A stretch of 64,000 nucleotides of DNA from Gemmatimonadota bacterium. Its GTDB lineage: Bacteria > Latescibacterota > UBA2968 > UBA8231. The position numbers and the translations under genes are program-made. The stretch spans positions 84,008-148,007 of the forward strand of contig VXML01000095.1 in the NCBI GenBank assembly GCA_009841115.1. The letters are read 5' to 3'. The notes below the pieces were generated by a model. The model was not told the origin of the DNA. It saw only the letters and a list, made by a program, of their open reading frames with translations, and ran no database searches. Shown here piece after piece: positions 7,383 through 17,122 of this stretch (its first letter is position 1; each line of letters opens with the position of its first letter).

Positions 7383-9971
7383 ATGAATATCCGTACGAAA
7401 CTCCTCGCGCGCTTTGTGCTGGTCAGTGCCGTTCTTTGGTCGAATGGGACCGAGGATTTGCTGGCCCAAGCAGGCCATCGGATCGACCGCAGTGCGAACC
7501 AAGTCGTCGTCGGATCTGACCACTGGGACCACTGGGAGTTTGCGCCCGGTACCATCCAGATTTCTCCACTCGGAGAGGTGCGGCCCAATCGCGTTTACAA
7601 AAATACCAACGCCGCGCTGGATATAGTCGATTTTCTGCGCTACAATCCCCCAGATTACCTCTCCAAGAAAGAGCCTGAAGACATCGCCCTCCTCGACGCC
7701 ATTCAGGGTGGATCCAACCGCAGAGGAGTCGTCGCCGCCTTAGATGGCGACTTGACCACGTATTGGGAGCCCGATCCAGTCGATGAGAATGTAGATCTGT
7801 CGTCTCAGTGGTGGTTTACAGTGGATTTGGGCCGCGTTGTCTTCATCAACAAAATTGCGCTAAAATTCGTCGAGGAGGGAATGGGCGACCCCTTTCTTTT
7901 ATTCGATGTACTGGTGTCGGACGGACAGAAGCCAGTACAGGCAATCGGCGGATCGAGTATCGAGTTTTTTCCGGTGCTACAGACGTTAAAGCCCAACAAA
8001 AGCCAGCGAACGTTTGAGGTCGAACTCGATCCAGTGGGGATAGACCAGCGCCGGGCTGTAGGGCGCTTTGTCCAAGTGGTCGTGCAGGCCAGCGATTTTG
8101 GCCGCGGTCGAGAAGTATCCCCAGAGGAATATGACCAGCTATCCTCCGAAGACCGAGGGATCATCGAATATAGCAAGCGCCAAACCGACGGGCGGGAGAT
8201 CGTGGTCAAACAGGAAGTGTACGAGGCCCTCGATCCTCAGCGGCGGGGAACGATACGCTACTTTCGGCGCGAGCGGCCCCGGTTGGCCGAACTCGAAGTC
8301 TGGACCCAAGGCGACGACTTGGCCAGTGGGGCCTTGCGGCGCAATGGCTCCATTTCTACTACGGTGCCCGGCAGCATCAATCCCCAATTGATGATCGACG
8401 GCAATGTAACCAGCGTAGAAGGGCTATCCCTATTCAACATCGAGAATCGGTTAGAGGACGAGTTGTTCATTGACTTGGGTTCGTTCTTCTGGATTCACAG
8501 CCACAGGATGAGTTTCACAGAGTACGCCCTTGGGAACTATCGATTGGAATTTTCGGACGGTTCGCTGGAGGTGGATGGAGGTCTCAAGTGGATCACTGCT
8601 GTGCGGCGCGAGCAAGTAAAGCGGGGTGTCGCGGGGGCCCTCAACGTCGATGGCAATGACTTCGATCCGGTAAAGGGCCGCTTTTTTCGCTTGGTGTTTG
8701 AAGTAGAACATGTGCGCCGTCCCAACCGGAGTGCTACCAGGTTGAGCGAGATACAACTTTTTGGCGAGGGGTTTTTGCCAGAGGTGCAGCTCGAGTCGGA
8801 TCTGATCCGGTTGGGTGGCAGCCGCAACTTGGTCTCTCTCGAGTGGGATGCGCACACGCCACCCGGGACCGAGGTCCAGCTTCAGACTCGCACCGGCGAC
8901 ACCTTGGGCGAGATCGTGCACTACTTCAAAAAGGATGGGACCGAAATCTCCGAAACGGCCTACAACAAACTATTGAGCATTTTTCGCGGCGAGACTGTGT
9001 CCGAAGAAGTCGCTGGTGCAGACTGGGAGCCGTGGAGCGTGCCCTACGATGAGCCAGGAGGCAGTCCCATCACCTCGCCGTCGCCGCGGGAATTTCTCAA
9101 GGTGCGGGCGATATTGCGCTCGGCAGCACCGGATGTGGCGGCGAGTTTGTCAGGGTTACGGCTGAACTTTGCCGAACCAGTGGCGCGGCGGCTCTTGGGC
9201 GAGGTAGTGCCCAGTCAGGTGGATCGGCTGGGGGCTGAGACTCCTTTTTCGGTGTATGTGCGACCCGAGTTCGGCGCAGGGGATGGGGGATTCAACGAGT
9301 TGTTGTTGGAAGCACCAGCGGGCATGGAACTGACGTATGACGGGTTGTTGGGGAGCGCGGACGGGGGGGATTTTTCGCCATTGGAGGCTGAGGTGTTGGC
9401 CGCGGCGGCGGACCGGGTGCATTTGTCCTTTGCCCCGATGGACCCAGGAAGCGAAGTGACGGTGTTGCGGATAGACTTTGCGGGGCGTCTGTTTTCCCGT
9501 GGTGGGCCGCTAAAAGTGCAACTGCGTCAAGGCGAAGATGGGGAGGGGATCTGGCAACGCGTCGATCCAGGGGAAGCTGTGGAGAATGTTAGCAGCAATC
9601 GGCTATTGGTGGTGGGGCAGCCGCAGAGTCACTCGATTTTTGCGGATTTAGTGGTCGAGCCAGCGATATTGACGCCGAATGGGGATGGGGTCAACGACGA
9701 GGTGGCGTTGCGTTTTTCAGTGGTGTTGGTGGAGGGCAGGCAGCGGGTTGAGGCGACTATCTACGATTTGCAGGGACGCTTGGTGCGCCAGCTAGCCGAG
9801 CAACGAGATTTTGCCTCGGGCATTTACGAGATGGGATGGGACGGAAGGAACGAAAAGGGAACGCTCGTGCCGCCGGGGGTGTATGTAATGCACTTGCGGC
9901 TAGATGCTAATACGTCGGGAGCTGAGCTGCGTCAGGAGGAATTGGTCCGCACGCTAGTCGTGGCCTATTAG
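7383..9971 (+). CDS. Secreted surface protein: discoidin-like domains plus TPNGDG/FlgD-like Ig tail
   Basis: 862 residues from ATG 7383, chosen over GTG 7374 because GAAAGG at 7369-7374 is correctly spaced. The N-terminal 25-30 residues form a signal peptide (basic start, hydrophobic core, cleavage near LLAQA). Residues about 115-170 carry DGDLTTYWEPDP...VDLG, a discoidin-like strand pattern, with a second copy near 330-450. TPNGDG at about 764 opens the FlgD-like Ig domain (YDLQGRLV, WDGRN, PPGVY), ending LVVAY. The stop codon lies inside a dispersed palindromic element that runs to the convergent gene. A role on the cell surface is inferred; the partner is unknown. Confidence 0.75.
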   Translation: MNIRTKLLARFVLVSAVLWSNGTEDLLAQAGHRIDRSANQVVVGSDHWDHWEFAPGTIQISPLGEVRPNRVYKNTNAALDIVDFLRYNPPDYLSKKEPEDIALLDAIQGGSNRRGVVAALDGDLTTYWEPDPVDENVDLSSQWWFTVDLGRVVFINKIALKFVEEGMGDPFLLFDVLVSDGQKPVQAIGGSSIEFFPVLQTLKPNKSQRTFEVELDPVGIDQRRAVGRFVQVVVQASDFGRGREVSPEEYDQLSSEDRGIIEYSKRQTDGREIVVKQEVYEALDPQRRGTIRYFRRERPRLAELEVWTQGDDLASGALRRNGSISTTVPGSINPQLMIDGNVTSVEGLSLFNIENRLEDELFIDLGSFFWIHSHRMSFTEYALGNYRLEFSDGSLEVDGGLKWITAVRREQVKRGVAGALNVDGNDFDPVKGRFFRLVFEVEHVRRPNRSATRLSEIQLFGEGFLPEVQLESDLIRLGGSRNLVSLEWDAHTPPGTEVQLQTRTGDTLGEIVHYFKKDGTEISETAYNKLLSIFRGETVSEEVAGADWEPWSVPYDEPGGSPITSPSPREFLKVRAILRSAAPDVAASLSGLRLNFAEPVARRLLGEVVPSQVDRLGAETPFSVYVRPEFGAGDGGFNELLLEAPAGMELTYDGLLGSADGGDFSPLEAEVLAAAADRVHLSFAPMDPGSEVTVLRIDFAGRLFSRGGPLKVQLRQGEDGEGIWQRVDPGEAVENVSSNRLLVVGQPQSHSIFADLVVEPAILTPNGDGVNDEVALRFSVVLVEGRQRVEATIYDLQGRLVRQLAEQRDFASGIYEMGWDGRNEKGTLVPPGVYVMHLRLDANTSGAELRQEELVRTLVVAY

Positions 9972-10068
9972 TGATCAGTGGTTAGTGATCAGTGGTTAGT
10001 GATCAGTCCCATCCTCCTCGGCCCTGCGGTGCGGGGACTAACCACTGGCCACTGGCCACTAACCACTT
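9969..10068. repeat. Dispersed palindromic element, copy 1
   Basis: The interval between two convergent genes is filled by tandem units of AGTGATCAGTGGTT on the left and inverted units of ACTGGCCACT and AACCACT on the right, around a GC-rich centre. It includes the stop codon of the upstream gene. Its reverse complement matches the element at 46077-46168, including the central core AGTCCCCGCACC. It can fold into one long hairpin and could terminate transcription from both sides. Confidence 0.75.
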
Positions 10069-10069
10069 C

Positions 10070-11596
10070 TTAGCGCTCGTCTCGTTCTAAAAGCTGCTGA
10101 CCCCGCGCTCGATGCTTTTGGCTCTCTTCGAGCAGGCCGAGTGCCTCGCAGGCATCGCCTAAGTAGAGGTAGCCGCGCTCATCTTCAGGCTCCAATTCGA
10201 CAAAGCGTTGATAGGCGGTCCGGGCCGCAGCAAAGTCGCCGAGCTGGGCATGGGCTACTCCTAAGTTGAAGTGGGCTTTGGCGTATTGGGGGGCGAGGGC
10301 CGTGACTTGGGCAAAAAGTCGCGTGGCTATTTTGAACTGGCGCTGCTGGGCGGCGATCAAACCGAGCATATAGGGAGGCTCGACGAGAGAAGTGTCGAGT
10401 TGGGCCGCTTTGGCGAAGGTTTGGGCCGCCCTTTCGAGTGATTCCGAATGATAGTGAGCATTGCCTAGATGTACGTACAGAACGGGATTTTCTGGATCCA
10501 GCTCGATGGCCCGCTGGAAATACCGGGCTGCCTGTCTTTGCCGGCCTTGCTCGGCGAGGAGGAGGCCGAGGCCGATGTGGGCGTCTTTGTGATCGGGTTT
10601 GATTTCGACCGCGCGACGAAACTCTAACAGAGCTTGGTCGGTTTCGCCGGCCATCTGGTGCTTCAGGCCCATATTGTAGTGATCTCGCGCCGAGCCGATG
10701 GGGAGTGATTTGTGCGCCGGGGGGGAGATTTCGGAGTGCAGGCCCCGATGCTGTTGGCGCAGGCTTTCGGAACGGGCCATTTCCCGCTTGCCCTCTTCGC
10801 GGCGACCTAGGCGGAGATAGACATTGCCGAGGTTGAGACGGAGTTTGGGCGAGTCGGGGTTGAGTTCGGTGGCCTTGAGTAGCGCCTGCAAAGCCGCCTC
10901 ATTATCACCCATATCGCGCTGGGCCAATCCCAAGAGAAAGTGCGCTTCGGCATCCTGCGGGTCGAAGCGCACCGCTTTTTTGAAGGCCGTAGCCGCCTCG
11001 GGTGGGAACCCCTTTTCCCGCTGGATTTTGCCCAATTTCTTGTAGGCTGGTGCCAAGGTGGAATCCGCCTCCAAGGCCGCCGAGTACGCTGCTTGGGCTT
11101 GATCTACTTCTTTGCGATAGCCGTGAAGTAAGCCCAAGTTGTAGTACGCTGTTGCTCGGTGGGGATCGAGCGTGGTCGCTTGCTCGAAGGCGGTCCGCGC
11201 TGCTTCGACATCGCGGTGCTGGTTTTGGCTATACGCTCTGGAGGTGTAGCGGGCCGTGTGGATGATGCCGAGGACTTCGTATAACTCGGAGCGCGTTTGG
11301 TCTTTTTTTGGGGCTAGTTCAATCGCGTGTTCGATCGCGCGCAGGGCTTGGGGGAATTTGCTCAGTGCTAGGTAAGAGCGGGCGAGATAGTGGTGGACTT
11401 CGTAATCGTCGGCGCGTGAGGCCAGGGCCTTGTGAAAGGCGACGATGGCTTCGCTGTAGCGCTCCTGAGCAAAGGCGTACATCCCGGCACTGACTAGGGA
11501 ATCGCGCTCCTTGGGTCCACAGGCGCAGATGAGGAGACAAAAGGCGGCCCCGAGCCAAGACAAAAGCTTTTTGCAGGGCAGGTGAACGCGGGTCAT
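10070..11596 (-). CDS. TPR-repeat lipoprotein
   Basis: 508 residues from ATG 11596; a GTG at 11626 would give a longer, less likely N-terminus. The first 23 residues are a lipoprotein signal (hydrophobic core then ICAC|GPKE), so it is probably membrane anchored in the periplasm. The rest is almost entirely 34-residue tetratricopeptide repeats with the usual W/L-G-Y-A-P pattern, for example AYYNLGLLHG and AHFLLGLAQR. A roughly 50-residue linker near 240-290 splits two TPR blocks. TPRs act as protein-binding scaffolds. It is divergent from the FG-GAP/ASPIC gene at 11687, sharing a promoter region of under 100 bases. The same TPR plus FG-GAP pairing recurs at 38821-43393. Confidence 0.8.
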   Translation of the reverse strand: MTRVHLPCKKLLSWLGAAFCLLICACGPKERDSLVSAGMYAFAQERYSEAIVAFHKALASRADDYEVHHYLARSYLALSKFPQALRAIEHAIELAPKKDQTRSELYEVLGIIHTARYTSRAYSQNQHRDVEAARTAFEQATTLDPHRATAYYNLGLLHGYRKEVDQAQAAYSAALEADSTLAPAYKKLGKIQREKGFPPEAATAFKKAVRFDPQDAEAHFLLGLAQRDMGDNEAALQALLKATELNPDSPKLRLNLGNVYLRLGRREEGKREMARSESLRQQHRGLHSEISPPAHKSLPIGSARDHYNMGLKHQMAGETDQALLEFRRAVEIKPDHKDAHIGLGLLLAEQGRQRQAARYFQRAIELDPENPVLYVHLGNAHYHSESLERAAQTFAKAAQLDTSLVEPPYMLGLIAAQQRQFKIATRLFAQVTALAPQYAKAHFNLGVAHAQLGDFAAARTAYQRFVELEPEDERGYLYLGDACEALGLLEESQKHRARGQQLLERDER

Positions 11597-11686
11597 TGAG
11601 TGCCCGTTTTTTGGGTGCAATTGCACGAGGGTCCCGGTTTGTTGATGCGGTTAGATTGCCGGTCAAAGTAGCCAATCAGTTAGTAT

Positions 11687-13306
11687 ATGAGAAGATACGC
11701 ACTATTGTCCATCTTGTGCGCTTGTGTCGCCGCTGTAGAGGCCCAGGTGCGCTACCGGGAGGTCGCCCAAGAAGCCGGGATTGACTTCCAGCACTACAAC
11801 GGCGCTCAAGGAGAATACTACTATGTCGAGACCTTTGGTGCGGGCGCGGCGTTTTTTGACGCTGATGGGGACGGCTGGCAGGACCTCTACCTGATCAATG
11901 GTGCCCATCTCTCGGGACCCCTTCCCCCGACCCCGCCCATCAATCGCCTCTATCGCAACGCTGGCGATGGGACTTTCGCCGATCTCAGCGTCGCGTCTGG
12001 AACTGACGACCAGGGCTACGGCATGGGATGTGCGGCGGGCGATTTCGACAACGATGGGGATCAAGATCTCTACGCGACCAACTTCGGCCCCAATGTGCTG
12101 TTGAGCAATGACGGCGGCGGGCGCTTTGCGGACGTTACCCAAATAGCCGGCGTGGGCGATGGGCGCTGGGGCACCAGCACCGGGTTTTTGGATTTCGACA
12201 ACGATGGGGATTTGGACCTTTTTGTGGCCAATTATGTGCATTTCAGCTTGCAGGGCAATATCCAATGCCAGCGGGGGGTGATTCGCTTTTACTGCGAGCC
12301 AAGCACCTACGCACCTATTGGGGATGTGCTCTATCGCAACGAGGGGAGGCGCTTTGTCGATGTGACCAAGAGGATGGGAATCCGTGCGGTGGGACGGGGA
12401 CTGGGCGTGGCCTTTGCAGACAGCGATTTGGACGGCGATACGGATATTTACGTGGCCAATGACGGCACGCCGAATTTTCTCTACGAAAACCAAGGGACGC
12501 GCTTTGTCGAGATCGGCCTGCGGGCCGGGGTGCAGTACAACGAAGATGGGCACGCCGAAGCCGGTATGGGAGTAGATTTCGGCGATTTCGACAACGACGG
12601 GTACGCCGATCTTTTCGTGACTAATTACTCGCGCGAGACTAACACCCTTTACTGGAATGATGGCCGGGGGCGCTTTGCCGATTTTACCGCCCACTTCGGC
12701 TTGGGGGCACCCAGCTATCTGCCCTTGGGGTTTGGGACCAAATTTATGGACTACGACAACGACGGCGACCTCGATTTATATGTCGGCAATGGGCACGTGG
12801 TAGATAATATCGAGCAACTCGACGCCGACCTTTGCTACGCCCAGCCCGACCTTATGCTGCGCAACCAAGGTGGTGCCCATTTTGAAGAAATCTCCGACCA
12901 GTTGGGTGCCGACTTTGTCGTTGAGAGCGTGGTTCGCGGCGCGGCAGCGGCCGATTGGGACAACGACGGCGATCTGGATTTGCTGGCGACCACCGTGGCC
13001 GGGCGGCCTCGTCTGTTGCGCAACGACGGGGGCAATCGCCAGCACTGGATCGAACTCCTCTTGGTTGGTACTAGTCAGCGGGATGCACTGGGTGCCCGCG
13101 TCACTGTTACTGCCGGCGGTGCGCGTCAGGTGCGAGAGCGCCAATCTGGGGGGAGCTATCTATCCGGCCACGATCCCCGCCTTCATTTTGGCCTCGGTCG
13201 GGCGACGAAGGCGGATATTGCGATTCGCTGGCCCGACGGCCAAGTCCAGACGTTGGCCGCTGTTGACGCCGATCAGATTGTGCGGGTAGTCCAACCTACT
13301 CGCTGA
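11687..13306 (+). CDS. FG-GAP/VCBS repeat protein with ASPIC/UnbV domain (CRTAC1-like)
   Basis: 539 residues. A signal peptide ends near residue 19 (VEA|QVRY). Repeated Ca-binding-type loops DxDGDGxxDLY (for example DADGDGWQDLY, DFDNDGDQDLY, DYDNDGDLDLY) every 50-60 residues mark a seven-blade FG-GAP/VCBS propeller. The last 75 residues are an ASPIC/UnbV domain (VRERQSGGSYLSGHDPRLHF, then IRWPDGQVQTL). These proteins are exported and often surface bound; the molecular function is not established. It is closely related to the C-terminal two-thirds of the protein at 38821, which shares the YYYVETFG and GAAF...GDGW blocks. It is divergent from a TPR lipoprotein. Confidence 0.85.
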   Translation: MRRYALLSILCACVAAVEAQVRYREVAQEAGIDFQHYNGAQGEYYYVETFGAGAAFFDADGDGWQDLYLINGAHLSGPLPPTPPINRLYRNAGDGTFADLSVASGTDDQGYGMGCAAGDFDNDGDQDLYATNFGPNVLLSNDGGGRFADVTQIAGVGDGRWGTSTGFLDFDNDGDLDLFVANYVHFSLQGNIQCQRGVIRFYCEPSTYAPIGDVLYRNEGRRFVDVTKRMGIRAVGRGLGVAFADSDLDGDTDIYVANDGTPNFLYENQGTRFVEIGLRAGVQYNEDGHAEAGMGVDFGDFDNDGYADLFVTNYSRETNTLYWNDGRGRFADFTAHFGLGAPSYLPLGFGTKFMDYDNDGDLDLYVGNGHVVDNIEQLDADLCYAQPDLMLRNQGGAHFEEISDQLGADFVVESVVRGAAAADWDNDGDLDLLATTVAGRPRLLRNDGGNRQHWIELLLVGTSQRDALGARVTVTAGGARQVRERQSGGSYLSGHDPRLHFGLGRATKADIAIRWPDGQVQTLAAVDADQIVRVVQPTR

Positions 13307-13343
13307 CGCGTTGACTAGGGGAATTTTAGCCCGAAAACCCACA

Positions 13344-14690
13344 ATGGATCATAGAGCCTTGGTTGCACTGCTGATTGGGATGTTGTGTTGGAGTGTTGGC
13401 CCGGTACAAGCGGCTGAGTCGAACAAACCAGCAGAAGGGTTGGTCATCGATTCGGCAGCCGACCTCCGCGCTTTGACAAGCCGGTCTGTTGCAGGGCATT
13501 TGCTCGTGCAGAGCGACCAACTGGAAACACTGCATGGGTTGGAGCAGCTCGAATATATAGGGGGCGATCTGAGCATTGAACATTGTGATTCGTTGCAAAG
13601 TTTGGTGGGCCTGAATCACGTAAAGCGGATTGGGGGCAGTCTGCGAATCCGGCGCAATCCCAAACTCGTGGATTTGGCGGGATTGCGGTCGCTGGAGGAA
13701 TTGGGAGGTAGCTTAATAGTCGAGCGCAACGATGCCTTGGTCGATCTGAAGGGGTTGCGTCGGATTAGTCGTGTGGGCGGGTCGCTCAGGATTCAGTTCA
13801 ATCGCCGCCTCGCCCACATTGATGGGCTGGAGCGATTGGAGGCGATAGAGGGGCAGGTCCTCGTCGTCGGCAATGGATCGCTAAAGAGTCTGGTAGGCTT
13901 GGAGGGAATCAAGCTCCTAAAGGGAGGGCTAGCCATAGAACGCAATCGGGCGTTGCAAACGCTGGGGGGGCTGCGGCGACTGGAGGATGTGGGCGATTTT
14001 TTGCGGATCAAGAGAAATAGAGCCTTGGTCGAGCTAGCAGGCCTAGAACAACTCGAGCGCGTTGCTGGGAATGTATTGGTAATCGGCAACTCCCGTCTGG
14101 AGCGCTTGACGGGCTTGGGCAACCTGAGTCGGATCGGAGGCAGTCTGAGAGTCGAGCAAAACGATGCGCTGGTATCGTTGGCGGGCTTGGCCGAGTGCGA
14201 GAGCATCGGCGGCGATTTGCTGATTCAGACCAATAGCGTCCTGCCCGATCTCGAGGGCTTGGGTGGCTTGGCTCGCATTGAGGGAATCCTCTTGATCATC
14301 GGCAATAGTGCGCTGCAAAGTTTGGCGGGGCTGCACCGCCTAGACTACGTCGGGGGCGATTTGCTGGTCGTCGATAATGGCGCACTGCTCAGTTTGGCAG
14401 GGCTGCACCGCCTAAGCCGAATAAGGGGGGTGCTATCCATCTTCGGCAACAGTGCCCTGACGGATCTGCTTGGGCTGCGCGAACTCAGGACTATTGAAGG
14501 CCATTTATTCATCCAGTTTAACGAGAAATTGCAGAGTATAGCGGGCTTGGCAACGCTCGAAAGAGTAGGCGGTCGGCTGGCGATTCGGGCCAATAGAAAC
14601 CTGCCGAGCACCGAAGCTAAGGCCCTAGTGGAGCGTTTGATCGCCGGTGGGTTTACGGGCGAGATCCAGATTGAAGCCAATCAACCGTAG
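13344..14690 (+). CDS. Secreted solenoid protein with fifteen 24-residue leucine-rich repeats
   Basis: 448 residues from ATG 13344, with a signal peptide ending VQA|AES. An ATG upstream at 13311 would put a non-hydrophobic segment first. After a short linker I count fifteen consecutive units of exactly 24 residues with pattern xxLxGLxxLxxIGGxLxIxxNxxL, for example VDLAGLRSLEELGGSLIVER. The fixed period and the single conserved Asn per turn resemble receptor-L-domain or leucine-rich solenoids. It probably binds proteins or glycans outside the cell. The paralogue at 27546 has about ten such units. It starts 38 bases after the FG-GAP gene, so they may share a transcript. Confidence 0.75.
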   Translation: MDHRALVALLIGMLCWSVGPVQAAESNKPAEGLVIDSAADLRALTSRSVAGHLLVQSDQLETLHGLEQLEYIGGDLSIEHCDSLQSLVGLNHVKRIGGSLRIRRNPKLVDLAGLRSLEELGGSLIVERNDALVDLKGLRRISRVGGSLRIQFNRRLAHIDGLERLEAIEGQVLVVGNGSLKSLVGLEGIKLLKGGLAIERNRALQTLGGLRRLEDVGDFLRIKRNRALVELAGLEQLERVAGNVLVIGNSRLERLTGLGNLSRIGGSLRVEQNDALVSLAGLAECESIGGDLLIQTNSVLPDLEGLGGLARIEGILLIIGNSALQSLAGLHRLDYVGGDLLVVDNGALLSLAGLHRLSRIRGVLSIFGNSALTDLLGLRELRTIEGHLFIQFNEKLQSIAGLATLERVGGRLAIRANRNLPSTEAKALVERLIAGGFTGEIQIEANQP

Positions 14691-14779
14691 CTGCTATACG
14701 CTGCCGGATTTTGGTTGCTGCATCCTTTCGTATTTCATACAGTTATTTGCCTTAGCCCAGAGCAGTCGGGTCAGAAGAT

Positions 14780-17059
14780 ATGCCAACCATGCGACAATTT
14801 CAGGCAGGTCGAAAGGAGCGACGACGGACCGCTCTCAGGGCGCTTTTCCTGTTTTCAGTCCTCGGAGGATTGAGCTATCAGACACCGGTTGGTGCCCAAA
14901 TGGAGGTCGTCCAACTGGGGGGCGAGGGTGGATTATCTTGGGAGAGTGGCGGTGGGGAGGTTCCGGCTCTAGTAATCCTCGACGCGGCGACTGTCGATCA
15001 GTCCAATGCGCCCGGCGGCGTCATCGACTTTGCTCCCTTTGAGCGCGAGTATTGGATCTTTCCGCAGCAGGCCGATACGACGGACAACATATTGATCGGC
15101 GTCAATTCTAAGGAGCGCGGTGGCAGCGTCATCACGCCCATCCCCTCCTTCCGCTTTCTCGAAGCCGACTTTCCCCAGATGTTCGACGACGACGGAAACA
15201 CCGCTTTAGTACTGAAATCCTCGGGCACGGGGGGCACCGGAGCCTTTGGCCTACTCATCGAATTCGACTTGGGGGCCATCTTTGGTGTCAATCGGTTCAA
15301 GTTTTTTCCGCGCAACGCCGATCCGGCCTTTCCAGCCCCTGATTTCCAGTCCCAAGACGACTTTTTGAAGGGCTACGAAATTTTCGTCAATGATGGCCAA
15401 CCCGAATCGCGCCGCGAAGGCAGTCTGATCTGGGAAACTGTCGCCTTTGAGGGACAGAACCAAGAAGCGGTGGTGGATGTGCGAATTCCCACTCGCTTCG
15501 TGCGCTTTTTGCGGCTCAAATCCCTGACGGCCGCGGACTTTGAGATCGCCGAGTTTCAAGTGTTCAGCGAGGGTTTTGTGCCGCAGGCCGTGTACATTTC
15601 CAATGTATTCGACTTTGGCGACCAAGCGCTTTTGGGCCGTTTGCGCTGGGTTGCAGAGCAGGTGGGCGACCCAACCCGCTCTAGGGTGCAGGTCCGCACC
15701 CGCAGTGGGGACGATCCCCAGCCGGTCGAGTTTACCCGGATCGGCAAGCAGTCCTCTGGCCGAGTTGAACAGCGGGGCGATACTGTTTTCGACATCCCCA
15801 TCGATGCGCCTTGGAAGAGAGCCGAAGATGTAGAAGACAGCGAACTCGAGAATCTGGTCGCCAATGTCCTCGACAACGAAGAGATGGACGGGCGCGAGGC
15901 GCTTTTGACCTTTGGCCAGTTGCCTTTTGAACAGCGAGCCCAGATCACTCTTGGCCAAGCGGACTACAACAAGTTAGCGAGCAACCAAAAATCGGTGATT
16001 CGCGAAGACCTCACCAATTGGAGCCCTTGGTCCCCACCTTATTCGCCCGAGGGCATTGTCGCCCCAGACCAACTTCAGATGCAAGGAGCGGGGACGCTGA
16101 TCGTATCGCCTAGTCCGCGGCGCTATTTTCAAGTTATGATCGAATTCTTCAACGCCGATGTCGATGCGGCTACTGGCATCGGCGGAGTGGCTTGGGATGT
16201 TTTCCAGCCCGTCTTCGCCGACTCCCTCATCGCCGAGATTCTGCCCCGAACCGCCATTTTAGGCCAAGCTACTCGCTTTACGTATGGCGTACTGGTCAAA
16301 TCCAAGCCCCAGAATGCAGGATTTGATCGCTTTGAAATCAGCACACCGCTGCGCACCGAGTCGATTGGCCAAGTGGAAATACGCCGGCCCGATGGCACGG
16401 CAGCCACTGCGGATTTTTCCGGCGTGTCCCTCGCGACGCTTCCGGTTGAACAGGACGGCTTTAGCGTGGTGGACGTGCGCGACGACGCCTTGGTCATGGC
16501 CTTTCCGCGGATTGCGGAGGATGGAGCACTTTTGACTTTAGAGTTTGAGAATACGGTCCTGCGCCTAGGAACTCGCTTTGCTGGGCGGGCGCTCAACGCC
16601 GACAACGAGGTGCTGGGTCAAGTGGTGTTGGCCGGTAATGCCGCGGATTTGAGTCGGGAGGGCATGGATGATCCCGACCGCAGAGTCGTGGGCACTCTCG
16701 ATCCAGAAAACCTCTTTGTCAACGTACCGATTACCGACGAATTGCTAGTGAATGTAGCGGCCGTCCCCAGTGTTTTTACTCCCAATGGCGACGGAGTCAA
16801 CGAGCGGGCGGCCATTACCTATGACATCACCAACATCGCCCACCCGACTCGGGTGCGGCTTGGGATATACGATTTAAGTGGCCGGCTGATCCGCAACCTC
16901 TACGAAGGCTTGGATATGAGCGGTCGATTCCCCCGTTTTTGGGACGGGCGCGACGATGAGGACAACGCGGTCCCCCCAGGACACTACATATTTTCCGTCG
17001 CCTTGGATGCGGGGACCGGAGAAGAGAAGCAGGCGGGAGTTGTTGGGGTAGCGTATTGA
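14780..17059 (+). CDS. Secreted surface protein: discoidin-like domain plus TPNGDG/FlgD-like Ig tail
   Basis: 759 residues. The N-terminus is basic (RKERRR) followed by a hydrophobic segment and VGAQ, a signal peptide with a long n-region; ATG 14789 is an alternative start. About residues 135-260 form one discoidin-like domain (FDLGAIFGVNRFKFFPRN...IAEFQVF). The middle resembles the other family members, including the NWSPWSPPYSPEG block before a strand ending SPSPRRYFQ. TPNGDG at about 667 opens the FlgD-like Ig domain (YDLSGRLI, WDGRDDEDN, PPGHY), ending VGVAY. It is followed after 63 bases by two barrel-like protein genes on the same strand. Confidence 0.75.
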   Translation: MPTMRQFQAGRKERRRTALRALFLFSVLGGLSYQTPVGAQMEVVQLGGEGGLSWESGGGEVPALVILDAATVDQSNAPGGVIDFAPFEREYWIFPQQADTTDNILIGVNSKERGGSVITPIPSFRFLEADFPQMFDDDGNTALVLKSSGTGGTGAFGLLIEFDLGAIFGVNRFKFFPRNADPAFPAPDFQSQDDFLKGYEIFVNDGQPESRREGSLIWETVAFEGQNQEAVVDVRIPTRFVRFLRLKSLTAADFEIAEFQVFSEGFVPQAVYISNVFDFGDQALLGRLRWVAEQVGDPTRSRVQVRTRSGDDPQPVEFTRIGKQSSGRVEQRGDTVFDIPIDAPWKRAEDVEDSELENLVANVLDNEEMDGREALLTFGQLPFEQRAQITLGQADYNKLASNQKSVIREDLTNWSPWSPPYSPEGIVAPDQLQMQGAGTLIVSPSPRRYFQVMIEFFNADVDAATGIGGVAWDVFQPVFADSLIAEILPRTAILGQATRFTYGVLVKSKPQNAGFDRFEISTPLRTESIGQVEIRRPDGTAATADFSGVSLATLPVEQDGFSVVDVRDDALVMAFPRIAEDGALLTLEFENTVLRLGTRFAGRALNADNEVLGQVVLAGNAADLSREGMDDPDRRVVGTLDPENLFVNVPITDELLVNVAAVPSVFTPNGDGVNERAAITYDITNIAHPTRVRLGIYDLSGRLIRNLYEGLDMSGRFPRFWDGRDDEDNAVPPGHYIFSVALDAGTGEEKQAGVVGVAY

Positions 17060-17122
17060 TACCGGGCGAGGGGAAACCCCTCGCGATGGATTTTTACCAT
17101 GTAGAATTGGGAGGGTGCGGCA

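Noticed and set aside
9969..10010. Tandem AGTGATCAGTGGTT units as a CRISPR array
   Set aside because: Units are about 14 bases, directly joined without unique spacers, and there are no cas genes.
11702..12694. Long minus-strand open frame (330 codons) opposite the FG-GAP gene
   Set aside because: It mirrors the GAC/GGC-rich Ca-loop codons of the true gene; no ribosome site, no family features. Similar antisense frames at 24258-25163, 30884-31561, 37475-38329 and 51484-52392 were rejected for the same reason.
13440..14650. 72-base periodicity as a DNA minisatellite
   Set aside because: The periodicity follows the protein repeat; codons vary freely between units, so it is a coding solenoid.
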